Counted from the first letter of the stretch, positions 1 through 6,738 are shown. The stretch is 8,433 bases of DNA from Bacteroidales bacterium (GCA_007130545.1 SLSG01000152.1:1-8433), one strand, 5' to 3'. Translations and numbers: made by a program. The notes: generated by a model from the sequence alone, not told the origin.

Positions 1-416
1 CCGAAATTGCGCATCCAGTTGGTATAGGAGCGGATCAGGTAATTCCCTTCGGGAAGGGAGTCCAGCAATGAGATTGACCCATGGGCAGTCCCGTTTTCAA
101 GTTTCATCAACATCGATGAAACAGCTTCCCCGTCAGTATTGTACATCTCAACAACCAGGGTGCTGCCAAAGCCGGAAAGCTGGTGGGTCTGTGCATCCAG
201 CAGGTAAGCCTTCAGCCAGATGGTCTCACCGGCAAGATAGGTTTGCTTGTCTGTATGGATGAAAACTTTTTGCCTGGGGTAATCCGCTTCAAATATTTCC
301 AGGGACCTGGCCGCTTCCCGGGCCGGATCAGGGTTCTGGGCGGTCAGGAGGACCGGGGAGAAAACCATCATTAAAACCCCCGCAACCCAATGGAGGGTAT
401 TGCGTTTGCCTTTCAT
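1..416 (-). CDS. Secreted MG2-domain protein, N-terminal part (runs off the left edge)
   Basis: The reading frame opens at ATG 416-414 and stays open for 138 codons to the window edge, so only the N-terminus is visible. Residues 1-26 form a signal peptide: basic start (MKGKR), hydrophobic core (VAGVLMMVFSPVLL) and a likely signal peptidase I site at TA|QN. The segment QKVFIHTDKQTYLAGETIWLK (about 50-69) is the hallmark start of the alpha-2-macroglobulin MG2 beta-sandwich. It is followed by YLLDAQ, STLVVEMYNTDG and LPEGNYLIRSYTNWMRNF, which continue the same fold. In Bacteroidota this N-terminus usually heads large (about 750-950 residue) envelope proteins with a carboxypeptidase-regulatory or TonB-receptor plug domain further on. 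That C-terminal part lies outside the window, so the full architecture is inferred. The protein is probably exported across the inner membrane and may act at the outer membrane or in the periplasm. It is transcribed divergently from pcm. I found no good Bacteroidota promoter for it in the 124-base gap. Confidence 0.8.
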   Translation of the reverse strand, partial: MKGKRNTLHWVAGVLMMVFSPVLLTAQNPDPAREAARSLEIFEADYPRQKVFIHTDKQTYLAGETIWLKAYLLDAQTHQLSGFGSTLVVEMYNTDGEAVSSMLMKLENGTAHGSISLLDSLPEGNYLIRSYTNWMRNF

Positions 417-418
417 AA

Positions 419-449
419 TTGCTAATTTACTAATAATCCGCTATTTTTG
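419..449 (+). promoter_or_regulatory. Bacteroidota-type promoter upstream of pcm
   Basis: TTG at 419-421 is followed after 20 bases by TATTTTTG at 442-449. This matches the Bacteroidota sigma-ABfr consensus (-33 TTTG, 19-21 base spacer, -7 TAnnTTTG), with an exact -7 box and a three-of-four -33 box (ATTG). Transcription would begin near 455-458 and give pcm a leader of about 85 bases. The rest of the 417-540 gap holds no gene. It contains a distant 7-base inverted repeat (463-469 with 515-521) and an A/T-rich stretch just before the pcm start. The element also overlaps the untranslated region of the divergent MG2 gene, so the two transcripts may influence each other. Both the box match and the spacing are visible; promoter activity is inferred. 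Confidence 0.55.
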
Positions 450-540
450 CTAGAAAAACCGGGGCCAGCGCGGATAATTTTCGGCAGACCCGTCAAAACG
501 ACCAAACCATCCCGGCTGGCCAGTATAATATAAACAACAG

Positions 541-1254
541 ATGTACTATCTTGGTTTAAAATTTTTGCTGCTGACAGGCTGCCTGCTTGGATACGGGACT
601 GCAGCGGCACAGCGGGACCCATATGAGGCAGAACGGCGTCAGATGGTCAGGACACAGCTACAGGCAAGAGACATCCACCACCGGGCCACCCTGCGCGCAA
701 TGGGGACCGTCCCACGGCATCTTTATGTCCCGGCTGCCCAGCAGCGCTTCGCCTACCAGGATCGCCCGCTGCCCATCGGCTATGGCCAGACCATTTCACA
801 GCCCTATATTGTCGGATACATGACCCAGATCATCCGTCCCGAAGCAAGGCACAATGTCCTGGAGATCGGCACAGGCTCAGGCTACCAGGCAGCAGTACTT
901 GCAGAGATCGTAGACCAGGTCCATACCATTGAAATCGTACCGGAACTCGGACAAACAGCCAGGAGAGTCCTCGGGCAGCATTATGACAACGTCCGGGTAA
1001 AAACAGGGGACGGCTATTATGGCTGGGAGGAAGCGGGTCCGTTTGATGCCATCGTGGTTACTGCCGCAGCCGAATACATCCCCCCTCCCCTGGTGGAGCA
1101 GCTGAAGGATGGGGGAAAAATGATCATTCCGGTCGGATCCCCATTCCAGGTGCAACTGCTGATGCTGGTTGAGAAAAAAGGGTCTGACATCACCACCCGC
1201 ACCCTGATGCCGGTCCGCTTCGTACCATTCACCCGGGCCAGTCAGGACCAATAA
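541..1254 (+). CDS. pcm: Protein-L-isoaspartate O-methyltransferase with N-terminal export signal
   Basis: PCMT transfers a methyl group from S-adenosylmethionine to the abnormal carboxyl of L-isoaspartyl (and D-aspartyl) residues, starting repair of aged proteins. The family signatures appear in order: LPIGYGQTISQPY (77-89, containing the conserved active-site Ser/Thr region), SAM motif I VLEIGTGSGYQ (106-116), acidic E131 after beta-2, GDGYYGWEEAGPFDAIVVTAAA (156-177), GGKMIIPVG (191-199) and VRFVPF (225-230). The length of 237 fits the family (about 205-220) plus an N-terminal extension. That extension is unusual: basic K7, hydrophobic FLLLTGCLLGYGTAAA and a signal peptidase I-like AAA|Q at 23/24. 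A lipobox-like LTGC ends at C14, the only cysteine, but its hydrophobic core would be very short. ATG 541 is chosen because it captures the signal and follows the promoter. ATG 643 (M35) would give a conventional cytoplasmic PCM start. No clear Shine-Dalgarno sequence is present. The next gene begins 12 bases after the stop, so they probably form an operon. Confidence 0.93.
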   Translation: MYYLGLKFLLLTGCLLGYGTAAAQRDPYEAERRQMVRTQLQARDIHHRATLRAMGTVPRHLYVPAAQQRFAYQDRPLPIGYGQTISQPYIVGYMTQIIRPEARHNVLEIGTGSGYQAAVLAEIVDQVHTIEIVPELGQTARRVLGQHYDNVRVKTGDGYYGWEEAGPFDAIVVTAAAEYIPPPLVEQLKDGGKMIIPVGSPFQVQLLMLVEKKGSDITTRTLMPVRFVPFTRASQDQ

Positions 1255-1263
1255 CCCATTCCA

Positions 1264-1311
1264 GGTATGGAAAAGCACCCGATTACGGGTATGGAAAAAC
1301 GCCTGATCACG
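1264..1311 (+). repeat. Imperfect 24-base tandem duplication containing the start codon
   Basis: Two adjacent 24-base units, 1264-1287 and 1288-1311, both begin GGTATGGAAAA and end ATTACG or ATCACG. A third partial copy (GGTATCGG) starts at 1312. Translated, they give MEKHPITG then MEKRLITG, followed by IGLHSAA. The duplication supplies two in-frame ATG codons (1267 and 1291), each with the same upstream context. The second copy alone would give a natural N-terminus just before the first membrane helix. Replication slippage is the simplest origin. Confidence 0.8.
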
Positions 1312-3708
1312 GGTATCGGACTGCATTCTGCGGCCATCATTGCCTTTCAGCTGGCCCTGATGCAGCTGATCTCCATGGTTCAGTGGCACCACTTTGCCTA
1401 CATGATTATCTCGGTCGCCATGTTGGGATTCGGGGCAAGCGGGACCCTGCTGGCGCTGGCACGAAAAAAACTACTGCACTGGTCCCCCTGGCTGGTACCC
1501 GCACTGATGACCCTCAGCGGCCTGCTGATGATGGTGGTGTTCCAGGCCGCCCGCCTGGAAATGTTTCGCTTTGATGTGTACCTGTTGTTCTCTGATCGAT
1601 CGCAATTCCCCATTCTGGCTGCAAATTACCTCCTCTTTTTCCTGCCCTTCTTTTTCGGGGCCCTGGCCATTGGCATTGTTTTCATCCAGCATGCCCGTTC
1701 CATCGGGACGTATTATTTTTCCAACTTGCTGGGATCGGGAGTCGGGGGATTGCTGATCCTGGTCCTTTCCGGGGCCATTCACCCCCTGCATGCCCCTCCC
1801 CTGATCGGGCTGCTTTCGGTGGGTGGCGGACTCATCAGTATGCGGCCTGGATCACGCTATGGCCTGATCGCTTTCAACATCCTTGCGCTTGCCATCTCCC
1901 TGTTCATGCTAAAACAGCCGGCCAGTCTGCCATTATCCGAATACAAGGGCCTTTCCCGCACCCTGAACCTGCCGGAAACCAGCGTCGTATACAGCGAGCC
2001 GGACATACAGGGCCATATCGAGGTCGTGCAGGGTCCCGCGCTCAGGTATGCCCCTGCCCTCAGCCTGGCCTACACAGGAGCCATCCCGGTGAAAAAGCAG
2101 GTGTTTGTGAACGGGGATATGTACGGGGTAATCCCCCGGCATGACCCGGATGCCAGCAGCCACATCCTTGACCATACCACCATGGCCCTGCCTTATGTGA
2201 TGGCAGACCGGGAAAAAGTACTGGTACTGAGGCCCGGTCCGGGTTCAGCCGTGTCACAGGCTTTGCTCTCGGGGGCCAGGAGGGTGGATGCCGTATTTGA
2301 GAATGGCGGGGTGTTCCGCCTGATGCAGACCCGCTACGCGGAGGCTTCCGGGAACCTGATGCACCAGGACCGGCTTCATGCGCGGAATATCCAGGTCCGG
2401 AATTTCCTGGCAAACGTACCGGCCGGAGAATACGACATGATTGCCCTTCCGCTGCTGGAGTCCTTTGGGGGAACTGCCGGACTAAATGCCTTGCGGGAAG
2501 ACTATTCGCTTACGAAGGAAGCCTTCCAGTTGATGTGGGAAGCCCTGTCGCCCGGGGGCGTGATCGCCGTGTCCTCATGGATCGACTATCCTGCACGGAC
2601 CACCCTGAAACTTATGGCCACATTGGTGGAAACCGCCAGACAGAATGGGATCGCCCGGCCGGCGGACCATATTGCGGCCATACGGTCATGGGGGACCATA
2701 ACGTTTGTGCTGAAAAAACAAGCGCTCACCGAGTTGGAGGTCGCGCGGACCAGGTCCTTCGGGGAGCGGATGTACTTCGATCCTGCCCTGCTTCCGGATA
2801 TACAGGAAGAGGAAAGGACCCGTTTCAACATGATCGAGGAAGCATCCTTGCTGGCGTACCTTGACCTGATCATGGAGGGGACCAGCGGATTGGAGAGGGA
2901 CTATGGCTTTGTGATTGACCCGTCAACGGATGACCGCCCATATTTTTCGCAGTTTTTGCGCCTGAAACACATCCCACGCCTGAGTGAAACCTTTGGACAG
3001 GACAATGTGCCTTTCCTCGAACTGGGGTACCTGATCGTGGTGGTTACCCTGGTGCAAAGCCTTCTGCTTGCATTGTTGCTGATCATCCTGCCCTTGCTGC
3101 GACTCAGGAGAAGTCCCCGCCGAAAAAGTGGCACCCTGCTGTATTTCGGGGCCCTTGGACTGGGATATATGTTCGCTGAGATCATCCTGATACAACGGTT
3201 TGTGCTGTATCTCGGGCACCCGGTCTATGCCCTTTCTGCCGTGATCAGTACGATGCTGATTGCCAGTGGTGCCGGAAGCCTGGCCTCCGGACGGATCAAT
3301 ATTCCACAGGCATCCATACAAAGAGTCGCACTTGTCGTGGCGGGGATCCTCCTGGCATATACGCTGCTGCTGACACCGCTGATCCGCGAAACCCTCCCTG
3401 CACCGTTGTTTGTAAAAACCTTGCTGAGCCTTGTCATCATAGCCATACCGGCCTTTTTTATGGGCATGATGTTTCCGCTCGGAATCCGTTTTCTGGCCGC
3501 ATACGATCATTCCCAGATCCCGTGGGCATGGGGCATCAACGGTTGCCTTTCGGTAATCAGCACATCCCTGGCAACCCTGATCGCTGTGGAGTCGGGATTC
3601 CGGATCGTCATGCTGGTGGCATTCGGCAGCTACCTTCTGGCTTGCGCCTGTTTCTTCTTCGGCAAATGGTTCTTCAGGACCCCTGTGGGGGAAAAAATTC
3701 CCGGGTAA
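1267..3708 (+). CDS. Polytopic membrane protein with spermidine-synthase-like domain
   Basis: The 813-residue protein has three parts. About seven hydrophobic helices come first (roughly 18-40, 43-65, 73-95, 114-140, 151-171, 175-192, 197-215). A soluble middle domain (about 216-582) resembles spermidine synthase-type Rossmann methyltransferases. About seven further helices follow (584-612, 622-648, 652-674, 685-706, 715-743, 751-774, 779-803). In the middle domain, GHIEVVQ (249-255) and VNGDMYGV (281-288) recall the small beta-domain. VLVLRPGPGSAVSQALLSGA (318-337) sits at the SAM/decarboxy-SAM glycine loop, YDMIALPLLESFGG (389-402) at the catalytic strand, ALSPGGVIAVSSW (426-438) at beta-5, and DDRPYF (555-560) closes the domain. 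Helices carrying YMFAEIILIQRF and WAWGINGCLSV resemble the membrane-anchored SpeE-like family, whose role is not established. The loop is R-P-G-P-G rather than GGGDGG, and the catalytic Asp position reads P395, so aminopropyltransferase activity is doubtful. Start 1267 follows the 12-base gap after pcm. ATG 1291 is an equal alternative because of the duplication. Confidence 0.82.
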   Translation: MEKHPITGMEKRLITGIGLHSAAIIAFQLALMQLISMVQWHHFAYMIISVAMLGFGASGTLLALARKKLLHWSPWLVPALMTLSGLLMMVVFQAARLEMFRFDVYLLFSDRSQFPILAANYLLFFLPFFFGALAIGIVFIQHARSIGTYYFSNLLGSGVGGLLILVLSGAIHPLHAPPLIGLLSVGGGLISMRPGSRYGLIAFNILALAISLFMLKQPASLPLSEYKGLSRTLNLPETSVVYSEPDIQGHIEVVQGPALRYAPALSLAYTGAIPVKKQVFVNGDMYGVIPRHDPDASSHILDHTTMALPYVMADREKVLVLRPGPGSAVSQALLSGARRVDAVFENGGVFRLMQTRYAEASGNLMHQDRLHARNIQVRNFLANVPAGEYDMIALPLLESFGGTAGLNALREDYSLTKEAFQLMWEALSPGGVIAVSSWIDYPARTTLKLMATLVETARQNGIARPADHIAAIRSWGTITFVLKKQALTELEVARTRSFGERMYFDPALLPDIQEEERTRFNMIEEASLLAYLDLIMEGTSGLERDYGFVIDPSTDDRPYFSQFLRLKHIPRLSETFGQDNVPFLELGYLIVVVTLVQSLLLALLLIILPLLRLRRSPRRKSGTLLYFGALGLGYMFAEIILIQRFVLYLGHPVYALSAVISTMLIASGAGSLASGRINIPQASIQRVALVVAGILLAYTLLLTPLIRETLPAPLFVKTLLSLVIIAIPAFFMGMMFPLGIRFLAAYDHSQIPWAWGINGCLSVISTSLATLIAVESGFRIVMLVAFGSYLLACACFFFGKWFFRTPVGEKIPG

Positions 3709-3751
3709 TCCAAAAGGAAATGTAATTTTGATTTCCCGTCCCACAGAAAAG

Positions 3752-4588
3752 ATGCACATGAAAATCCCGGAAATAATCTCCACCGGCAATCCTTTGGTTA
3801 AAAGGATCCTAAGGCTGCAGCAAAAACTTGCCGAGCGGAAAAGTTCGGGTTTGTTCGTGGTGGAAGGCCGCCGTGAGGTTTCGCTCGCATTGCGCTCTGG
3901 GGTCCGGGTAGCGCATTTACTGGTATGCCCGGAGATCTACACGGCGGATGCGGCATACCCGGTGGACCTGGACGAAGCAGCCGGCCGAACACTGGTGGAA
4001 GTAAGCCGGGCAGCATACAACAAACTGGCATACAGGGAAAACAAGGAGGGGATTCTGCTGGTGGCCGGAAAGCAACTTCCGGGCCTTGACCAGATCATAT
4101 TGAAACCAGACCCTCTGGTCCTGGTCCTGGAGGCCCTGGAAAAGCCCGGGAACCTGGGGGCCATTCTCAGGACAGCTGATGCGGCCGGGATGGATGCGGT
4201 ACTGATCTGTGATCCGGGAACCGACGTTTTCAACCCGAATGTGATCCGGTCAAGCCTGGGATGCGTATTCACGGTGCCCATCTCCGTTTGCAAGCCAGCT
4301 GAAGCGACAGACTGGATACGCAGGCTTCCGGCTGGCCCCTCCGGCAAGAAACCAAAGATCCTTGCTGCGGCCCTGCAAAAGGCATCCGACTATTACCTGG
4401 AAGATCTTTCGGGTCCCACAGCACTGGTCTTCGGGGCCGAGGACAAGGGATTATCTGATTATTGGAGGGAACATGCAGACGCATTGGTCCGAATCCCGAT
4501 GTCAGGGAGCATCGACTCACTAAATGTTTCCGTGTCGGTGGCCATACTGGCTTTTGATGCCGTCAGGCAGCGCAGAACCGGGAAGTAG
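3752..4588 (+). CDS. TrmH/SpoU-family RNA 2'-O-ribose methyltransferase
   Basis: This SPOUT-class enzyme should methylate a ribose 2'-OH in rRNA or tRNA using S-adenosylmethionine. From ATG 3752 it is 278 residues, normal for the two-domain form. The N-terminal third (about 5-110: STGNPLVKRILRLQQKLAERKSSGLFVVEGRREV...) is the L30e-like SpoU substrate-binding domain. The C-terminal knotted domain shows motif 1 EKPGNLGAILRTADAAG (130-146, with N134 and catalytic-type R140), FNPNVIRSSLGCVFTVPI (160-177), motif 2 LVFGAEDKGLS (225-235) and motif 3 IPMSGSIDSLNVSVS (248-262). These are the features of RlmB/TsnR/TrmH relatives; the exact target nucleotide cannot be read from sequence. The frame also extends to TTG 3728, and ATG 3758 is a further option. 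I prefer 3752 because it is the first ATG and no ribosome site discriminates. It lies 43 bases after the membrane-protein stop with no evident terminator, so co-transcription is plausible. It converges on proline dehydrogenase, with stops 6 bases apart. Confidence 0.92.
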   Translation: MHMKIPEIISTGNPLVKRILRLQQKLAERKSSGLFVVEGRREVSLALRSGVRVAHLLVCPEIYTADAAYPVDLDEAAGRTLVEVSRAAYNKLAYRENKEGILLVAGKQLPGLDQIILKPDPLVLVLEALEKPGNLGAILRTADAAGMDAVLICDPGTDVFNPNVIRSSLGCVFTVPISVCKPAEATDWIRRLPAGPSGKKPKILAAALQKASDYYLEDLSGPTALVFGAEDKGLSDYWREHADALVRIPMSGSIDSLNVSVSVAILAFDAVRQRRTGK

Positions 4589-4594
4589 CGAGCC

Positions 4595-5773
4595 TCAGGT
4601 AAGGGCCGTTTTTCGTCTTTGGATCTCTTTTCTGATTAGATACAACTCCCTGGATGTTTGTCCGGCAACAGAGGTGTTTTCCTCGGCCCGCCTGATGAGA
4701 TAGGGTATGACCGTTCTGACGGGTCCGTACGGAACATATTTGCAAACATTGAAGCCGGCGGCCGCGAGCGGATAACTGAGATGGTCGCTCATCCCAAGCA
4801 ACTGGGCAAAGGAAACCCGCGGATGGGCGCGCGGAATACCAAGTCCGTCCATTGCCTCCGCGGCCAATGCACAGCTTTTTTCATTGTGGGTCCCGATACA
4901 AACGGCCATCTGGTCGACATGGTCCAGGCAAAACCTTGTGGCCTTGTCAAATGCTTCATCAGTGGAAGGCTTGTCCGGGTATATCGGGGAGGGATAACCC
5001 ATGGCAACTGCCCTTTCACGCTCCTTTTCCATATAGGCGCCACGAACCAGCTTGAAAGCGGGCACTGCTCCGTTTTCCCGGGAACGGGAAAAGAACTGCT
5101 TAAGGTAATCCAGACGGTCGTGGCGATACATTTGCAGGGTGTTGAAGATCAGGGGCCGGCCTTTATTGTACTGCAGGGTAAGGTTCTCCACGAGCCGATC
5201 CACCGCATCCTGTACCCAGCTTTCCTCGGCATCCACCATTACGGGAACACCGGTTTCCTCCGCCAGGCGGCAAATGGACCCGATGCGCTCATGCACCCGC
5301 TCCAGCTCACCTTGTTCCGCTTCTGTCAGCACCTCGCCTGACTGCAATTTTTCCAGCAGGCCGAAGCGGGCCATGCCCGTAGGCTTGAATACGGCATAGG
5401 GGATATTCTTGTCTGACGCAGCTTTTTTTATCGTTTCCATCACCTCATGGGCTGTACGGTCAAACTCGGCGTCGGTTTCCCTGCCTTCTGCGGAATAATC
5501 CAATATTGTCTGTATGCCACTGGCAGCCAGTTTTTCAATGGTCGCCCTGCATTCACTGATCTGCTCCCCACCGCAAAAATGGCTGAAGATGGTCGGTTTC
5601 AGGATCCAGTTTACCGGTAAGCGCAACCACAGAGCGATCCGCAATTTTATCGCACCAACTTTTACCAGGAAAGGATTGCCCACCAGGCGAAAAAGCCAGT
5701 AAGCCTTTCTCAACTCCCGGTCTGACCGGTCCTTAAAGGCCAGACGGGTATTCTCAAAAGTTTCTATCATCAT
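4595..5773 (-). CDS. Proline dehydrogenase (monofunctional, FAD-dependent)
   Basis: Proline dehydrogenase oxidises L-proline to delta1-pyrroline-5-carboxylate, reducing FAD and passing electrons to the membrane quinone pool. The 392-residue protein is the stand-alone form, without the P5C dehydrogenase half of bifunctional PutA. The PRODH TIM barrel is clear. FKPTG (129-133) holds K130, at the position of a substrate/flavin lysine. VDAEESWVQDAVD (180-192) holds the conserved Asp. KLVRGAYMEKERERA (241-255) and GTHNE (294-298) are flavin-site strands. KYVPYGPVRTVIPYLIRRAEEN (345-366) carries Y346, Y358 and the R361-R362 pair that binds the proline carboxylate. The phrases FCGGE and RRAEENTSVAGQ closely resemble Bacteroidota homologues as I remember them. 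Start M1 is ATG 5773; an immediately following ATG (5770) is equally possible. Either start lies inside the end of the universal stress protein gene, with a 20- or 17-base overlap, which suggests translational coupling. No P5C dehydrogenase is present in the window, so the second catabolic step must be encoded elsewhere. Confidence 0.95.
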   Translation of the reverse strand: MMIETFENTRLAFKDRSDRELRKAYWLFRLVGNPFLVKVGAIKLRIALWLRLPVNWILKPTIFSHFCGGEQISECRATIEKLAASGIQTILDYSAEGRETDAEFDRTAHEVMETIKKAASDKNIPYAVFKPTGMARFGLLEKLQSGEVLTEAEQGELERVHERIGSICRLAEETGVPVMVDAEESWVQDAVDRLVENLTLQYNKGRPLIFNTLQMYRHDRLDYLKQFFSRSRENGAVPAFKLVRGAYMEKERERAVAMGYPSPIYPDKPSTDEAFDKATRFCLDHVDQMAVCIGTHNEKSCALAAEAMDGLGIPRAHPRVSFAQLLGMSDHLSYPLAAAGFNVCKYVPYGPVRTVIPYLIRRAEENTSVAGQTSRELYLIRKEIQRRKTALT

Positions 5774-6674
5774 TACCAGGTTTACTATCCAGCAAACCCA
5801 GGGGGTCTACAAACGAGCGGACGATGGCCTTTTTGCTGCCCGGTGAGACCTGGTCCTCGGCCTGCGGTACAAAAGTAAGTACGGGAACCTCGGCCTTGTC
5901 GATGATGTTCTCCGCCGAGTTCGAAGAAAAGATCTCCGGAATCCGGCTGCCTTTCTCCGCAACGATCATGATCAGGTCGGCATCCGTTTCCTCAGCAAAA
6001 CGCATCAGGGCACCCTCCCAGTCCGTACCGGGTTTCACCAACAAGTCAGTCGTGACCGGGATGCGCTGCTTTTTGAACACATCGGTCACATTTTTCAGCA
6101 AGGCTTCCTTCTTGATGATTTTGGCTTTGTTGATGGAAGATAAAAACCCGAACACACGAACCCTGGCATTAAAATACTTTGCAAACAAGATTGCCTGGGT
6201 GATCTTCTGTGTGCTTTCCCGGGAAAAATCAATGGGTACGATGATGTTTTGGTATCCGACGTGGTGGTGCATATGCTTGACCACCATTACCGGCACATTG
6301 GCACTGCAGACCACCTTGTAGGCATAGCTTCCCAGCAGATGCTGCAGGCCTTTTTTCCCGTGGATCCCCATGACGATGAACTCAGCGGCAATGCGGTCTG
6401 CCACTTCGCTGATCATGGTAAAGATGCTGCCCGATTCCACCAGGAAGCTTACCGAAAGCCTGGTTCTGCGTGAAACGGCATCGGCCTGCTTTTGCAGCTT
6501 TTCCTGAATTGCAATATGCCGCTTGGTCCCCGGAGTGCGCTTGCTGACCACATGCAGCAGACAAATCCGGTGGTTGAAGATTTTGGCAATCTCCACGGCA
6601 TGGTCAATGGCAAACTCCGAGACATCCGAAAAATCGGTGGGTACCAGGATGGTATCTCTATCGGATTGGTGCAT
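5754..6674 (-). CDS. Universal stress protein with two tandem Usp domains
   Basis: The 306-residue cytoplasmic protein contains two tandem UspA folds. Domain 1 (about 6-134) begins DTILVPTDFSDVSEFAIDHAVEIA, continues with LLHVV, and ends with the nucleotide-binding stretch GIHGKKGLQHLLGS (103-116) followed by SANVPVMVV. The spacing is G-2X-G-8X-GS, one residue shorter than the textbook G-2X-G-9X-G(S/T). Domain 2 (about 141-269) begins YQNIIVPIDFSRESTQ and ends AEVPVLTFV, but its nucleotide loop (VAEKGSRIPEIFSSNSAENI, 238-257) lacks the glycines. It is therefore probably a degenerate, non-binding domain. A polar tail of about 37 residues (270-306) follows, with no recognised motif. Universal stress proteins bind ATP or other ligands and modulate survival under starvation or redox stress; the partner here is unknown. 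ATG 6674 puts the first beta-strand at residue 8, as expected. The tail reads through the first codons of proline dehydrogenase. Confidence 0.92.
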   Translation of the reverse strand: MHQSDRDTILVPTDFSDVSEFAIDHAVEIAKIFNHRICLLHVVSKRTPGTKRHIAIQEKLQKQADAVSRRTRLSVSFLVESGSIFTMISEVADRIAAEFIVMGIHGKKGLQHLLGSYAYKVVCSANVPVMVVKHMHHHVGYQNIIVPIDFSRESTQKITQAILFAKYFNARVRVFGFLSSINKAKIIKKEALLKNVTDVFKKQRIPVTTDLLVKPGTDWEGALMRFAEETDADLIMIVAEKGSRIPEIFSSNSAENIIDKAEVPVLTFVPQAEDQVSPGSKKAIVRSFVDPLGLLDSKPGNDDRNF

Positions 6675-6698
6675 GGCTTGCCTGTAATGGTTTTAATG

Positions 6699-6706
6699 TA
6701 AAAATA
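6699..6706 (-). promoter_or_regulatory. Possible -7 box upstream of the universal stress protein gene
   Basis: Read on the minus strand, 6706-6699 is TATTTTTA, seven of eight positions of the Bacteroidota TAnnTTTG box. It lies about 25 bases before the Usp start and just downstream of a run of nine T (plus-strand A run ending near 6716). No TTG is found at the expected upstream spacing, so the match is weak and could simply reflect the A/T-rich patch. Confidence 0.25.
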
Positions 6707-6738
6707 GAAAAAAAAACGGATACCACACTGTACCGGCC

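Noticed and set aside
68..374. Two short plus-strand open frames at the left edge
   Set aside because: They are opposite the MG2-domain protein, whose signal peptide and domain motifs make the minus-strand frame the real one.
463..521. Inverted repeat GGCCAGC / GCTGGCC in the pcm leader
   Set aside because: Seven base pairs across a 45-base loop are too weak to claim a riboswitch or attenuator, and no accompanying conserved motif is visible.
541..612. Lipoprotein signal (LTGC at residues 11-14) in PCM
   Set aside because: The hydrophobic stretch before the cysteine is only about six residues after K7. Signal peptidase I cleavage at AAA|Q is the better reading, so lipidation is mentioned only as an alternative.
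877..1392. A 171-codon minus-strand open frame antisense to pcm and the start of the membrane protein gene
   Set aside because: It crosses two real genes including the duplicated start region, and its translation shows no recognisable motif.
2923..3789. A 288-codon minus-strand open frame antisense to the membrane protein
   Set aside because: Its translation is low-complexity, rich in Gln, His and Gly, with no domain. It overlaps the conserved C-terminal helices and the start of the RNA methyltransferase on the other strand.
4658..5341. A 227-codon plus-strand open frame antisense to proline dehydrogenase
   Set aside because: Its translation resembles no family I know and lies wholly inside a strongly conserved gene; third-position G/C bias of the real gene explains the long shadow frame.
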